Assembly (NCBI GenBank): GCA_033675265.1
Contig: JAUJYZ010000084.1
Span: forward strand, 895,001-959,000
From: Actinostola sp. cb2023
Lineage: Eukaryota; Cnidaria; Anthozoa; Actiniaria; Actinostolidae
Reading direction: 5' to 3'
DNA length: 64,000 nucleotides
The position numbers were made by a program, and so were the translations under genes. A model generated the notes under the pieces. It searched no databases and had not been told where the DNA came from. It worked only from the letters and a program-made list of their open reading frames with translations. Numbering within the stretch: position 1 is the first letter of the stretch; each line of letters starts with the position of its first letter. Positions 45,477 through 57,470 of the stretch are shown here, piece after piece.

Positions 45477-47580
45477 TCAAAGTGATCGCATACAAAGGGT
45501 AATAATGACAGTACTTGACTGTAAAACCAATCGTTTCTCGGCTGGCAACATATTGGATCGAGCTATAAGAGATCGCATACAAAGGGTAATAATGACAGTA
45601 CTTGACTGTAAAACCAATCGTTTCTCGGCTGGCAACATATTGGATCGAGCTATAAGAGATCGCATACAAAGGGTAATAATGACAGTACTTGACTGTAAAA
45701 CCAATCGTTTCTCGGATGGCAACATATTGGATCGAGCTATAAGTGATCGCATACAAAGCGTAATAATGACAGTACTTGACTGTAAAACCAATCGTTTCTC
45801 GGATGGCAACATATTGGATCGAGCTATAAGAGATCGCATACAAAGGGTAATAATGACAGTACTTGACTGTAAAACCAATCGTTTCTCGGCTGGCAACATA
45901 TTGGATCGAGCTATAAGAGATCGCATACAAAGCGTAATAATGACAGTACTTGACTGTAAAACCAATCGTTTCTCGGCTGGCAACATATTGGATCGAGCTA
46001 TAAGTGATCGCATACAAAGCGTAATAATGACAGTACTTGACTGTAAAACCAATCGTTTCTCGGATGGCAACATATTGGATCGAGCTATAAGTGATCGCAT
46101 ACAAAGCGTAATAATGACAGTACTTGACTGTAAAACTAATGGTTTCTCGGCTGGCAACATATTGGATCGAGCTATAAGAGAGCATCGCATACAAAGGGTA
46201 ATAATGACAGTACTTGACTGTAAAACCAATCGTTTCTCGGATGGCAACATATTGGATCGAGCTATAAGAGATCGCATACAAAGGGTAATAATGACAGTAC
46301 TTGACTGTAAAACCAATCGTTTCTCGGATGGCAACATATTGGATCGAGCTATAAGAGATCGCATACAAAGCGTAATAATGACAGTACTTGACTGTAAAAC
46401 CAATCGTTTCTCGGCTGGCAACATATTGGATCGAGCTATAAGAGATCGCATACAAAGCGTAATAATGACAGTACTTGACTGTAAAACCAATCGTTTCTCG
46501 GCTGGCAACATATTGGATCGAGCTATAAGAGATCGCATACAAAGGGTAATAATGACAGTACTTGACTGTAAAACCAATCGTTTCTCGGCTGGCAACATAT
46601 TGGATCGAGCTATAAGAGATCGCATACAAAGCGTAATAATGACAGTACTTGACTGTAAAACCAATCGTTTCTCGGCTGGCAACATATTGGATCGAGCTAT
46701 AAGTGATCGCATACAAAGCGTAATAATGACAGTACTTGACTGTAAAACCAATCGTTTCTCGGCTGGCAACATATTGGATCGAGCTATAAGTGATCGCATA
46801 CAAAGCGTAATAATGACAGTACTTGACTGTAAAACCAATCGTTTCTCGGCTGGCAACATATTGGATCGAGCTATAAGAGATCGCATACAAAGCGTAATAA
46901 TGACAGTACTTGACTGTAAAACCAATCGTTTCTCGGATGGCAACATATTGGATCGAGCTATAAGAGATCGCATACAAAGCGTAATAATGACAGTACTTGA
47001 CTGTAAAACCAATCGTTTCTCGGCTGGCAACATATTGGATCGAGCTATAAGAGATCGCATACAAAGCGTAATAATGACAGTACTTGACTGTAAAACCAAT
47101 CGTTTCTCGGCTGGCAACATATTGGATCGAGCTATAAGAGATCGCATACAAAGGGAAATAGTGACAGTACTTGACTGTAAAACCAATCGTTTCTCGGATG
47201 GCAACATATTGGATCGAGCTATAAGAGATCGCATACAAAGCGTAATAATGACAGTACTTGACTGTAAAACCAATCGTTTCTCGGATGGCAACATATTGGA
47301 TCGAGCTATAAGAGATCGCATACAAAGCGTAATAATGACAGTACTTGACTGTAAAACCAATCGTTTCTCGTCTGGCAACATAATTATTGGATCGAGCTAT
47401 AAGTGATCGCATACAAAGGGTAATAATGACAGTACTTGACTGTAAAACCAATCGTTTCTCGGCTGGCAACATAATTATTGGATCGAGCTATAAGTGATCG
47501 CATACAAAGCGTAATAATGACAGTACTTGACTGGAAAACCAATCGTTTCTCGGCTGGCAACATATTGGATCGAGCTATAA
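45477..47580. repeat. 87-bp satellite array (about 24 units)
   Basis: Unit AGAGATCGCATACAAAGCGT ... TATTGGATCGAGCTATA. Units differ mainly at three positions with two states each (AGAGAT/AGTGAT, AAAGCG/AAAGGG, GGCTGG/GGATGG). A period divisible by 3 leaves long frames open on both strands (more than 600 codons); no start context, composition or homology supports a gene. Confidence 0.95.
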
Positions 47581-48101
47581 GTGGTCGCTTACATAAAAAA
47601 GGTAAATATACTGATATTCAACGTCCGTAACACCTTCAGTCGAAACTTAGCCTGCGTAGCCCGGCGCTGGAAAAAAAGGAGGGAAAAAAAGAGGGAAAGG
47701 GGGACTGGGGAGGAGGGGGAAGGATGGGGAGGGGGGATTGGGGAGGAGAGGAGAGAGGGAGCGCCTGCAATGGTCCTATTGTTTACGCGTTATTTTCCGG
47801 GCTCTCAGTGGCCGGGAAAATTCCTATTGGTTGAGAAGGTGAAGGTATCGAGAGACGACGAGCAGTACTTTATTAATAGCCGACGTTGTAAATTTAGCTC
47901 TGGTACTATTATAACAACAACAACATAACCACAAAGGATTTATTATCTTAATAGTAGCGTCGTTACATCAAACGGCTTGTTCTCTCGTGGAACATATTGA
48001 TACTGGTTAGATGATATACTTTCTGGAAAGTATTCATGCCCCTGCCAAATGTACCACGGACAAAAACTGGTCAGTAAATGACGAAGCTCAGTACGGTTTA
48101 C

Positions 48102-48524
48102 AATAGGCGACTTGCACTAAGAGGTCACGTGACCCCAACACCCTTAAATCGAACAGAGGTGTCAAAATGAACTCCAGAAATGAAAAGAGCAACTCGAAAA
48201 TAGTAAAAGGGCGACGTTTCAGCGGATAATGTCTGACACAGGAGAAATGGCATTAAAAATAAAATTCATCGTTTTCTAAGATTTTGTTTGGAAAATGCAT
48301 TGGATGGCATGGCTCTTGCCATCCAATGCATTTTCCAAACAAAATCTTAGAAAAGATCCATTTTATTTATTTTTGTCATTTCTCCCATGTCAGACATTAT
48401 CCGCTGAAACGTCGCCCTTTTACTATTTTCGAGTTGCTCTTTTCATTTCTGGAGTTCATTTTGACACTGCTGTTCGATTTAAGGGTGTTGGGGTCACGTG
48501 ACCTCTTAGTGCAAGTCGCCTATT
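48102..48524. mobile_element. nested 423-bp hairpin MITE
   Basis: Ends AATAGGCGACTTGCACTAAG and complement; arms run through GGTCACGTGACCCCAACACC and meet near 48305 at GATGGCATGGCTCTTGCCATC. Long near-perfect stem. Confidence 0.85.
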
Positions 48525-48702
48525 AAAGCACACGAGACTGTTCAGGGACTTCAAAGACAGTCATCCCGATATCACTAAGGCCTTCGGCTAGTACAAGTTA
48601 CTACGTATGGAAGGTTTAAATATATTTATGTAAGATTGATGCTTTGTTTATTTTCGTCTCATCTCGAAGACGTTACATTGTAGCTTAAATTCGAGGTTAT
48701 TC

Positions 48703-49069
48703 CACAGGGAGCCCAAGCATAAATTCAGTAAAAAAATAAAATTCGAAATAAAGTATTTTTTTCCGCTATACACCTTTGTTGTCTGTTAACTTAACCTGCC
48801 TGGTGATTTTTTTTTCAGAATTTGTTTTTTCTCGGAAAAAATTCTGAAAAAAAATCAGTGTATAGCGGAAAAAAATTATTTATTTCGAATTTTATTTTTT
48901 TACTGAATTTATGCTTGGGCTCCCTGTGGAATAACCTCGAATTTAAGCTAAATTCTGAAAAAAAATCACCAGGCAGGTTAAGTTAACAGACAACAAAGGT
49001 GTATAGCGGAAAAAAATACTTTATTTCGAATTTTATTTTTTTACTGAATTTATGCTTGGGCTCCCTGTG
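48703..49069. mobile_element. CACAGGGAGCCC element with 7-bp duplication
   Basis: Flanked by GTTATTC (48696-48702, 49070-49076). Internally, 48928-48951 carries an inverted copy of the left host flank (AATAACCTCGAATTTAAGCT), so the structure is a rearranged foldback. Confidence 0.8.
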
Positions 49070-49334
49070 GTTATTCGATTTCAAATGATAGCGACATAGC
49101 CTTTTGAATTATTTGACAGCAAACGGAAGTTTGCCAGATTGGACGATTTTTGACAAGCTAGCACTATTGACATTTGACGAGGCGGATAACGCGTAAACAA
49201 TAGGACCATTGCAGGCGCTCCCTCTCTCCTCTCCTCCCCAGTCCCCTCCTCCCCCTCCCCCTCTCTTGCCCTCCCCTCCCCCTCTCTTCCCCTCCTTTTT
49301 CCCCCTGCGCCGGGCTACGCAGGCTATCGAAACT

Positions 49335-49640
49335 GGTTTTCCAGGTGGCGGACAGTGCGCCCTTTTACCCCCTCCCCTCCCTCCATCAGTGCTTACGGGT
49401 ATCTAAGGAGACTCTCGGCGCACTAGACTCGTCTATGACAAACTTTGGGTCATAACTATTATTATAACTTCCTCTGCTTTTATGCAAAATTTTGCCATAA
49501 AACTTTGGCAACTATTAGAGTTATCATTCACCTATAATACAATCTAATTCGATTGCACTGTAGAACATTTTTTTTTAATTAATATTAGAACTTAAGTAAA
49601 CTCAATGTTTTGGATAAAATTGGATCTTGCGAAAAGTTTG
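49335..49640. other. gene-free AT-rich spacer
   Basis: No gene or strong repeat seen. Confidence 0.35.
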
Positions 49641-49649
49641 TCCGTTATT

Positions 49650-50240
49650 TTTGGATGAAAGTTTTGGAATCACTTTAGATTGACATAATTCATAACCTGA
49701 CCAAGTTTGAGCACAGGCAGCCCAATCTCTTTATCTGACAATATTTAGCGTATCAACACAAGCCATAAATAGATGGAAATTTATAGTTGCAAAAATATGA
49801 ATTCTTTGAAATAAAAACACGAAATACATTTGTATGACATTTCATGTGTCCGCTGCAGTTGTTATTTTTACGATTAAGGCCTTATTTCAAATATTTTTTT
49901 TTCCCTTAATCGTAAAAATAACAACTGCAGCGGACACATGAAATGTCATACAAATGTATTTCGTGTGTTTTTATTTCAAAGAATTCATATTTTTGCAACT
50001 ATAAATTTCCATCTATTTATGGCTTGTGTTGATACGCTAAATATTGTCAGATAAAGAGATTGGGCTGCCTGTGGTTTGAGCAAAATCGTTGGAGCTAATT
50101 TCAGTGCTTTTAAAATTTTAAAATTTTAAAATTTTGGTTGTCTTCATGCGGCCGTGCTTTAGCCCCAACGATTTTGCTAAAACTTGGTCAGGTTATGAAT
50201 TATGTCAATCTAAAGTGATTCCAAAACTTTCATCCCAAAA
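49650..50240. mobile_element. outer palindrome hosting the CACAGGCAGCCC element
   Basis: Arms GATGAAAGTTTTGGAATCAC ... AACCTGACCAAGTTT and complement; the left arm is interrupted by 49712-50073. Contains ATTTTAAA repeats at 50110-50140. Confidence 0.7.
49712..50073. mobile_element. 362-bp CACAGGCAGCCC hairpin element with 7-bp duplication
   Basis: Target duplication GTTTGAG (49705-49711, 50074-50080). Arms of about 170 bp are nearly perfect inverted copies around AAATATTTTTTTTTCCC. Same family as 48703-49069. Confidence 0.88.
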
Positions 50241-50772
50241 AAATGGACAAATTTTTGAATACTGTCACTGCAGCGTATATTTTTGAATACTGTTCAAGAC
50301 TGTTGTGTAACTTACAAAGCCAATTCCTTGATAACAAAGTCATGTAATCATTGCCACAGTTTTATTATTAATAAAGATATTTGGGAATGGAAGGATTCAC
50401 GAATGCAGACCGATATTTAACACAAATTGAAGCAGGATTCAATGTCGGTTTATCACATGAAGCCGGGTTGTATTTCAGAGTGTTAACTTTGTAAAACTTT
50501 ATTCCATGTACAAGGTTTTAGAGAATTATTTTAACCCAACGCTCAATGCAGAGCAGTTGTTTTTAAAATTAACAGAATTTTCACCTGTTTGTACGCCTGT
50601 GTTATGATTCTATTTCAAGCTTTTAGTGTTGAATAACATGTTTTGATGTTTTACAATGAGCAGTGGTAACATCTATTCAGTGGCGATGGTATCTATGGAG
50701 ACATTAACAACAAAATAACAAATAAAACGAAAGCTATTCATAATATGCAAGTGGGTGTTCTACACTAGCATT

Positions 50773-51148
50773 AGGGACCTTAAGCATCGAGGACGGAATG
50801 GACGACGACGACGTCAGAGAAACAATAGCGCTATTTACAACATTCAATAACTTCTTGTTGGAATGTATGAAATGAGCTCGATTTGGTCTCAACTCCAGGC
50901 GTTGAGTGCTAAACTACAACGTGAAATGACGATTGACGATTCAAAGAGAATGAGGATGTCAGCTCGTTATTTGTGCAGATAGTTGTTTTCAGTCAACCGG
51001 ACGACAAAAAGACGATGTCATTCGTGAAAGGCGGCGCAAATTTAGTGAAAACACGGAATATGAAACAATTACGAAAACAATAAACAACAAAACACTTTAT
51101 TCGAACTTCGTCGTCCTCGACGTCGTCGTCCTGGTGCTTAAGGTCCCT
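50773..51148. mobile_element. 376-bp MITE AGGGACCTTAAGC, ATT duplication
   Basis: Inverted ends AGGGACCTTAAGCATCGAGG / complement; ATT on both sides (50770-50772, 51149-51151). The gene B upstream region has the empty site near 29815. A 3-bp duplication fits the PIF/Harbinger type (inference). Confidence 0.88.
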
Positions 51149-51332
51149 ATTATTGTCATAAACGTTACACAAATATTTTGTGTTTGTTGTGAGAATTATT
51201 CTCAAAAGTAGCCCAGTTGTCTTTGCTTTGTAGCTGTAAGTATAAGAGGCACTGACTTCAGTTGTACTGCATGTGTAGTGCCAGATATCACCAGATTCCT
51301 TAGCTGTAAAAGTGCGTGGGATCCCGGATTAT

Positions 51333-52004
51333 TTTTTGGTCCCTTTTTATGGTCAAAACTGAAGAGCAGCATCAGGAACTCTAACTCTCTTTCATCATTT
51401 AAGAACACTATAAGAAACATGGAACTTTCTAGCCTCATCAACTCTGACGGCTCATGCACTAACTGCAAGTTATGCAATAATTAAACTTAATGATAATAAT
51501 CAATAATTAAAACATATGTAATTATTCCATCACCATTTCAGCTTTAAATCTATACACATGTTACATTTTCTATAATTTTATTTCATTTCATATATATATA
51601 CATAAATACAGCGATTTGCAAAAATTCTGTAAAAATCAATATCGATCGATATATCAATATATCGGGTGCATTGTGGGTAATTTTCATCATAAAATGGCTG
51701 AATAAGCCCTCTAAAGTTAATTTGTTTCAATTATTTTTTCACATACATACTACAAAGGTTACTTGGGTTTAGATTCAGGTTTAATAATAGCTAAAAACAA
51801 AGAATTAGGATTATGCAAATTACTATATACATCGATATATCGATATATTAAATTTTACAGAATTTTTGCAAATCGCTGTATCTCCTTTTTATATACATGT
51901 ATCTATTTGTAAATGTAATTATGTCTTATTAATTAAGTGTCCCCGATTAGTGTACCACTTGTGGTATGCTAGAAGTCTGATCACGTTAATAAAGTTTATG
52001 TATG
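51333..52004 (+). mobile_element. LINE-like 3' fragment inserted upstream of gene C
   Basis: A block absent from gene B, starting inside a frame with SIRNSNSLSSFKNTIRN and ending in a stop at 51482, followed by an AT-rich tail. The NSLSSFK motif resembles the C-terminal end of non-LTR reverse transcriptase ORFs; a 5'-truncated copy is likely. TTTGG-like sequence at both edges may be the duplication. Confidence 0.5.
51609..51878. mobile_element. 270-bp MITE CAGCGATTTGCAAAAATTCT, TA duplication
   Basis: Inverted ends of about 26 bp; TA flanks (51607-51608, 51879-51880). Contains ATCGATATATCGATATAT. Nested in the LINE-like fragment. Confidence 0.85.
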
Positions 52005-52213
52005 TTTGGCTTTAGAAAGTTCAGCAAGAGCGAACAATTGTTCATCGAACAGACATTCATTCAAACGGTTCTGGAAAAAAGTTATTGTTCTTGCAGCAGT
52101 GGGAGGTTCAAATATTTCGTTGACCGAAAGTTAAACAATTCATTGAGAGCGCGAGACGGTAAAGTGGAAGACCCAACTCCTACACTGATCAATTGGAAAG
52201 CATAGTGTCCAAT

Positions 52214-52585
52214 ATGGATCAACAGGAGAATTACAAGCTATTTGGCTTGATGGTCTTGATTTCTGTTTCCTGTAGCGTAGCCCAGATTAACAGCAATGGA
52301 AGACTTAAAAGTCTCATGCGGGATAAAGTCAACAAGATTGGTTATGCTAACTTTGTCAAACACGAAAATAGTTCTCTGAATGTTAGTGTAGCGTTGAACG
52401 GGTTCGTACGTCTAGTAGGGGAGTGTGCGTATGTCTGTATTAACTCGTCGAATGGCTTCTCGTTTAATTTTGCTGCGAATGCTGACATCCATGGAAGACA
52501 TATTTGCGAGATCCTCTCGACGGACAAGTACAACGATTCGGCCAACTTCATCAGCAAGACTGGCTTTCGACATTACAGCATATTT
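52214..52585 (+). CDS. gene C exon 1
   Basis: Signal peptide and PAN-like domain, 124 codons, two amino-acid changes relative to gene B by eye. Donor GTGGGT retained. Confidence 0.85.
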
Positions 52586-55500
52586 GTGGGTTACTCTGTG
52601 ATTTCTTACTTTAATTCCTTGCTTCTTGCATTTCTTCCTTCCTTATTTCCTTTCAATTCCCTCACTTTCAATGTGATTTTCTTTTCTTATTCTTTCTTCT
52701 GATCCATCGATCATCCTTCCGCCCATTTTCCGGCGCCCATTTCTTGTCGTTCTTACTTTAGTTCTTACTGTTCTGCCAAGCTATTTCTTTATGTTCTTTC
52801 AGCTCAATTTTCTTACTGATTTCTCCTTGTTTGCTACCTGACGTAAAACGGTGCGGTACATAATTATATTTTCTCGTGCAATCTAATCTGTTTTCCTCCC
52901 TTTGCAGAGTCCGTGTTCATCGTTCCCGTGCTTTAACGGAGCAACGTGCAAAGCTATGTACGAGAAAGACGAGTACGAGTGTTTGTGTGTTGCAGGATTC
53001 GGCGGCAAACATTGTGAAACGGGTAAGTTATTAACAGCGCTATCCTACCTATCGGACACAGTTTGTACTGACTAAAAGTCATACTGAAAAGACTTTCCTT
53101 TTGAGGTCATTTTGGTTGGTTATTCTAAAACCTGAATTATTAGAAGTTCCAATATTTTTTTAGAATGATTTGGTAATGTTGAAGACATTAGAAAGCTTAA
53201 TTTGCTGCTTGTCAATGAACATAAAACAGCGAATAAAAACATTTTCAGATTTGGCATTGTTGTGATTTTCCAATTATATGCGCAGTGTGCCACACACTTT
53301 GAAGTTATGCCGGTGTTTGGAGATCCGAAATGACTATAGTGAAGTCTACAGTTTTAACAAGTCTATATACATGTACTCGTCGGGTCCAACATAAAGCCGC
53401 CTTAAATCGCCGAGAATACATAGCAAATGGTCGTTAATTATTAAAGACTGTGAAAGAAGCGGCTGCGTACATCAGCCCATCCAACATGGCGGCTGCATCT
53501 TCAAGGGATTCAGATTTTATAATTCACTTCCTTTCAGTTCTTTTCCTTGAAAACTAAACTACACACATAACATACCCATCACCATGAAACCCTAAACTTA
53601 TAAGAACCCTCAGAACTTCTGACTGCATTTAAAAACAACATGTTTTCATCATTAGAAATGAACGAGTGTGCCAGTAACCCTTGCCTTAATATGGGCATCT
53701 GCACTGACTTATTTGCCGAATATCGATGCTCGTGTCATCCTGGTTTCTCTGGCAGCCGATGCCAAACAGGTAAATCAGGTTTAAATATGTTGCCAAACAG
53801 GTAAATCAGGTTGAAATATGTTGCCAAACAGGTAAATCAGGTTTAAATATGTTGCCAAACAGGTAAATCAGGTTTAAATATGCTGCCAAACAGGTAAATC
53901 AGGTTTAAATATGTTGCCAAACAGGTAAATCAGGTTTAAATATGCTGCCAAACAGGTAAATCAGGTTTAAATATGCTGCCAAACAGGTAAATCAGGTTTA
54001 AATATGCTGCCAAACAGGTAAATCAGGTTTAAATATGTTGCCAAACAGGTAAATCAGGTTTCAATATGTTGCCATATGCCATACAGGGGATAAATTTGCC
54101 CCGATGCGCCTTCGTTATTATATAAGTTGATGATGATGATGAAGACTATATTTAAAGAGGGTTAACACATAAAAGTTACAATAGTTTTAGAGAAGAAAAA
54201 AACACACAACACTTTTTAGTTTTACAGACATGTTTCAGCAGTACATCTACCATCGTCAGTGTGGAACATATTAACAGTATACCAAGGGATTTAAATAACA
54301 AACGAATTAGAATAGTGGTGTGAGCCATGGGTATTATACAAGGGCCAGTTTCTCCCAATAGTTACAATTTAGAGCGAAAAACAGCAAAAACATTTGACGA
54401 AAACAACAGATAAATATCATAGTATACAAATAGTTTCACAACAACTTTCTAGTTAAAGTGTATATGATACGAAATTGTTTCTTTTGAAAATCGATTACAT
54501 ATGAAGTGAATAGTGGGATGGTTCAGTATTTTGTGATTTGAGCTTCGCATTGGCGAGTTATAAAGTTTTGAAATCGTGATATGCTAATACGGTGACGTCA
54601 GAGTGGGTTTAATTTATTATACAAAAGCGCCATTGTGCAAATTATTGACATTTTTAATCTGGCAAAAAGTTTTCTACAACTGATATAGGAATGTTCACGA
54701 GAAAAATATTCCCCATGGGGTAGGCCAGAGGCATTTTCGACAGAAAATGCATTCTTGTCATTCCAAGGTGACAGCACTTTGTGCAGATCCCTAGGAGAAA
54801 GCTAAAATAAATTTTCGAAATTTTTTCCCACCACTTATTTTGCCTGATTCGACCTCAAATTTGGCTAGGGTATAGGTTAATAATCGGTCTTTCGTATCTC
54901 CGAAGTAGATATTTGAAAGCCTTGAAAAAATGGTGAATTTTGACGAGAATATGGACCGAGGTAGCAATAATCATGGACTGTGTTGAATATCGGGTTGGAT
55001 CAGTACATGCTCTGGATCTTCGTATCAATCCCTCCAAAGTTGGTGTGTACAAAATAAGGACACGATGCACTGTAAACCTTATACATGATTCACAAAATCG
55101 AAATATTACTTAGAAATACGAAATATCTATAGGAAGCTAGAGAAAACTATAATCTGCTGTGTTTAGGTTGATTTTTCAACCTAATTTCTTGCGTTTTAAT
55201 CTTTGAGCACACCACTCAGAGGAAGCCGGCCCAAAATCCGAAGACAGAATCATAACACTCAGCATCAGTACCTACATAAGCATGCTTTTTTAATACTCAT
55301 TCTTTCCAAGAACCTTGAGTAACAGGAGTGGAACAAACTGCCCAGCCAAGTAGCTTTTGGCAATTTCTATGATTTTTTACTAGTATATTTATTAGCTTTG
55401 AAAATTTTCGATTTTGCGAATTATGAGGTTTAACAATGCATCGTGTCCTAGCTTACTTTTCTGACTTTTGTACTGACACAACAACTTTGGAGGGATTGAT

Positions 55501-56095
55501 ACGAAGATCCAGAGCATGTACATCCACCATATTCAACACAGTCCATGTTTATTACCTTCTAAGTAGAACCTCCTTTTTTGAAGTAACTATTACTTAATTT
55601 AGCTTCTCTAGAAAGCCGAGACCTTTACCCGGTCGAAAGATTTCGGTCTCCATTTTGATAACCGTTAAGAATAAAACTCCGAAAAAAACACTTAATCCTT
55701 GCGTTACTTTTATCTCGGTAGAAATATTCTTACACAATAATACCTCTAGAAGCTAAAATAATATACATATAGACTGTACAAATATGAACAGAATATTGAG
55801 CATTTTATAGTCGGCATCAAGAAGACCAGATATTGAAATTCGTTCAAGCGAGCCGTGACGTCACACTGGTAGGTATGATTGAATGGAAATGCTAATCCGA
55901 GAACAATAGAGTCACCCCCTCCCTCCTGACTACCAGCTTCACCAACCTGTCTAGATATATTATTCTACAAACTGATCATAATCCTTATCATTAAAAGAAA
56001 ACAAATTGAGTGACGTCATGTTCACTTTTCTTGTCAACAGTTGTACCTGGAGCTCTGTTACCAAATGGTAGTCACGTGTGCTCATTTGTACAAAG
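52214..56095 (+). CDS. gene C: partial paralogue of gene B (exons 1-4)
   Basis: Exons 52214-52585, 52908-53022, 53656-53769 and 56041-56095 match gene B exons in length, phase and splice sites. The encoded signal peptide, PAN-like domain and two EGF modules are intact, with only a few substitutions (for example QNNSN to QINSN, FAVN to FAAN, EINEC to EMNEC, and a more diverged exon 4, [18 protein letters not shown]). The next exon (EMI middle) is not found before the window end; a 45-bp array and an LTR retrotransposon lie in its place. The TATA box of gene B is damaged here. It may be a pseudogene, a gene with a very long intron, or a truncated secreted PAN-EGF protein. Confidence 0.8.
52908..53022 (+). 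CDS. gene C exon 2
   Basis: EGF module identical in protein to gene B exon 2 by eye; a CG to CA silent change at its start. Confidence 0.85.
53656..53769 (+). CDS. gene C exon 3
   Basis: EGF module; ends CCAAACAG, identical to the units of the adjacent 31-bp array (gene B has CCAAATAG). Confidence 0.85.
53760..54075 (+). repeat. 31-bp donor-site array in gene C
   Basis: About 10 units, versus 7 in gene B; same unit. Confidence 0.92.
54456..55915. mobile_element. insertion block in gene C intron 3 with inverted arms
   Basis: Begins with half of the MITE family seen at 44095. A separate inverted pair follows (about 54960-55105 and 55415-55560: GATCCAGAGCATGTAC, GACACGATGCA). No gene seen. 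Absent from gene B. Confidence 0.6.
56041..56095 (+). CDS. gene C exon 4
   Basis: EMI start, acceptor CAACAG, donor GTAATA. Diverged from gene B at four residues out of 18. Confidence 0.75.
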
Positions 56096-56100
56096 GTAAT

Positions 56101-56771
56101 AGTTACAGTCTCTACTAGTTTAACCACTAGTCCCTGTCTATACACCGACGCAGTCTCTACTAGTTTAACCACTAGTCCCTGTCTATACACCGACGCAGTC
56201 TCTACTAGTTTAACCACTAGTCCCTGTCTATACACCGACGCAGTCTCTACTAGTTTAACCACTAGTCCCTGCCTATACACCGACGCAGTCTCTACTAGTT
56301 TAACCACTAGTCCCTGTCTATACACCAACGCAGTCTCTACTAGTTTAACCACTAGTCCCTGTCTATACACCAACGCAGTCTCTACTAGTTTAACCACTAG
56401 TCCCTGTCTATACACCAACGCAGGCTCTACTAGTTAAACCACTAGTCCCTGCCTATACACCGACGCAGTCTCTACTAGTTTAACCACTAGTCCCTGTCTA
56501 TACACCAACGCAGTCTCTACTAGTTTAACCACTAGTCCCTGTCTATACACCAACGCAGTCTCTACTAGTTTAACCACTAGTCCCTGTCTATACACCAACG
56601 CAGTCTCTACTAGTTTAACCACTAGTCCCTGTCTATACACCAACGCAGTCTCTACTAGTTTAACCACTATTCCCTGTCTATACACCAACGCAGTCTCTAC
56701 TAGTTTAACCACCTAGTCAGTCTCTACTAGTTTAACCACTAGTCCCTGTCTATACACCAACGCAGTCTCTA
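56101..56771. repeat. 45-bp array in gene C, part 1
   Basis: About 15 units of the gene B intron-4 family, beginning 6 bases after the exon 4 donor. Confidence 0.95.
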
Positions 56772-57468
56772 CTCAAGTATATTAAGGCCTGACACATGGG
56801 CCTAATTAGCATAAAAATCAATATTTTCTATAAACTGAAAACTATTCATGCTTTGGAGATAAAACTTCACCAAAATGTTTAGTCCCTTGAGTGTGTGAAA
56901 ATTTGATGTGGTTTATTGCATGTGCTGGGTCACGTGACAAATCACATGGCCACATATGTCGAAAAAATTCAGCTCAAAATGGGGTACATAGAAACTTTTC
57001 TAAGAATAATGAATCAGATGTCAAAAAGTTACATTTAGAAAGGTCTTTCTAAATCCGTCTTTTAACGTTGTCCTTAATCATTATTTATAGAGATAATTGA
57101 TAAAACAGGTCACGTGACCAATCCAGTTATTTGATTATTTTTAATTTTCTCCTTAATGAAAATATGTAGACACCATTAAAAGGCGGTAATAGAAAGATAT
57201 CTACCAAAGGTATTTAATGAAACATTAGTTAGTATTCTAAGAAAAGTCTCTACGTACCCCATTTTCGATTGAATTTTTCAACCAGTCTTGGCCACGTGAT
57301 TTGTCACGTAACACTTCATTTGCTATTATCGCGATTAAATTTTCACAAATTCATAGATCTTAACATTTTGGAGAAGTTTTAGCTTTAAAGCATGAATAGT
57401 ATTTAGTTTATAGAAAATAATGTGTTTATGCTAATTAGGCTCCTGTGTCAGGCCTTAATATACTTGAG
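56772..57468. mobile_element. 697-bp MITE inside the 45-bp array
   Basis: Same family, same length and opposite orientation to the copy in the Polinton MCP (4363-5059). Flanked by TA (56770-56771, 57469-57470); joining the flanks restores a normal array unit (CTCTACTAG). Confidence 0.95.
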
Positions 57469-57470
57469 TA

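Larger units (their letters stand above)
47648..49326. mobile_element. 1.7-kb foldback element with TAGCCTGCGTAGC ends
   Basis: Inverted ends TAGCCTGCGTAGCCCGGCGC and complement, arms of about 150 bp including ATTGTTTACGCGTTAT. A perfect 8-bp duplication TCGAAACT (47640-47647, 49327-49334). No transposase; hosts two nested elements. Confidence 0.88.
50268..56100 (+). repeat. segmental duplication copy 2 (gene C)
   Basis: Near-identical to 29335-34955. Private insertions: 50773-51148, about 51333-52004 and about 54456-55915. Spacing between the two ATGs is about 22.0 kb. Confidence 0.9.

Noticed and set aside
45391..47472. Open frames of more than 600 codons on both strands
   Set aside because: They arise from an 87-bp tandem repeat with a period divisible by 3; all frames lacking a stop in one unit stay open. 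No domain or initiation context.
47581..47928. Arg/Glu/Gly-rich frame
   Set aside because: Purine-rich arm of the foldback element at 47648-49326; the opposite arm gives the matching Pro/Ser frame at 49209.
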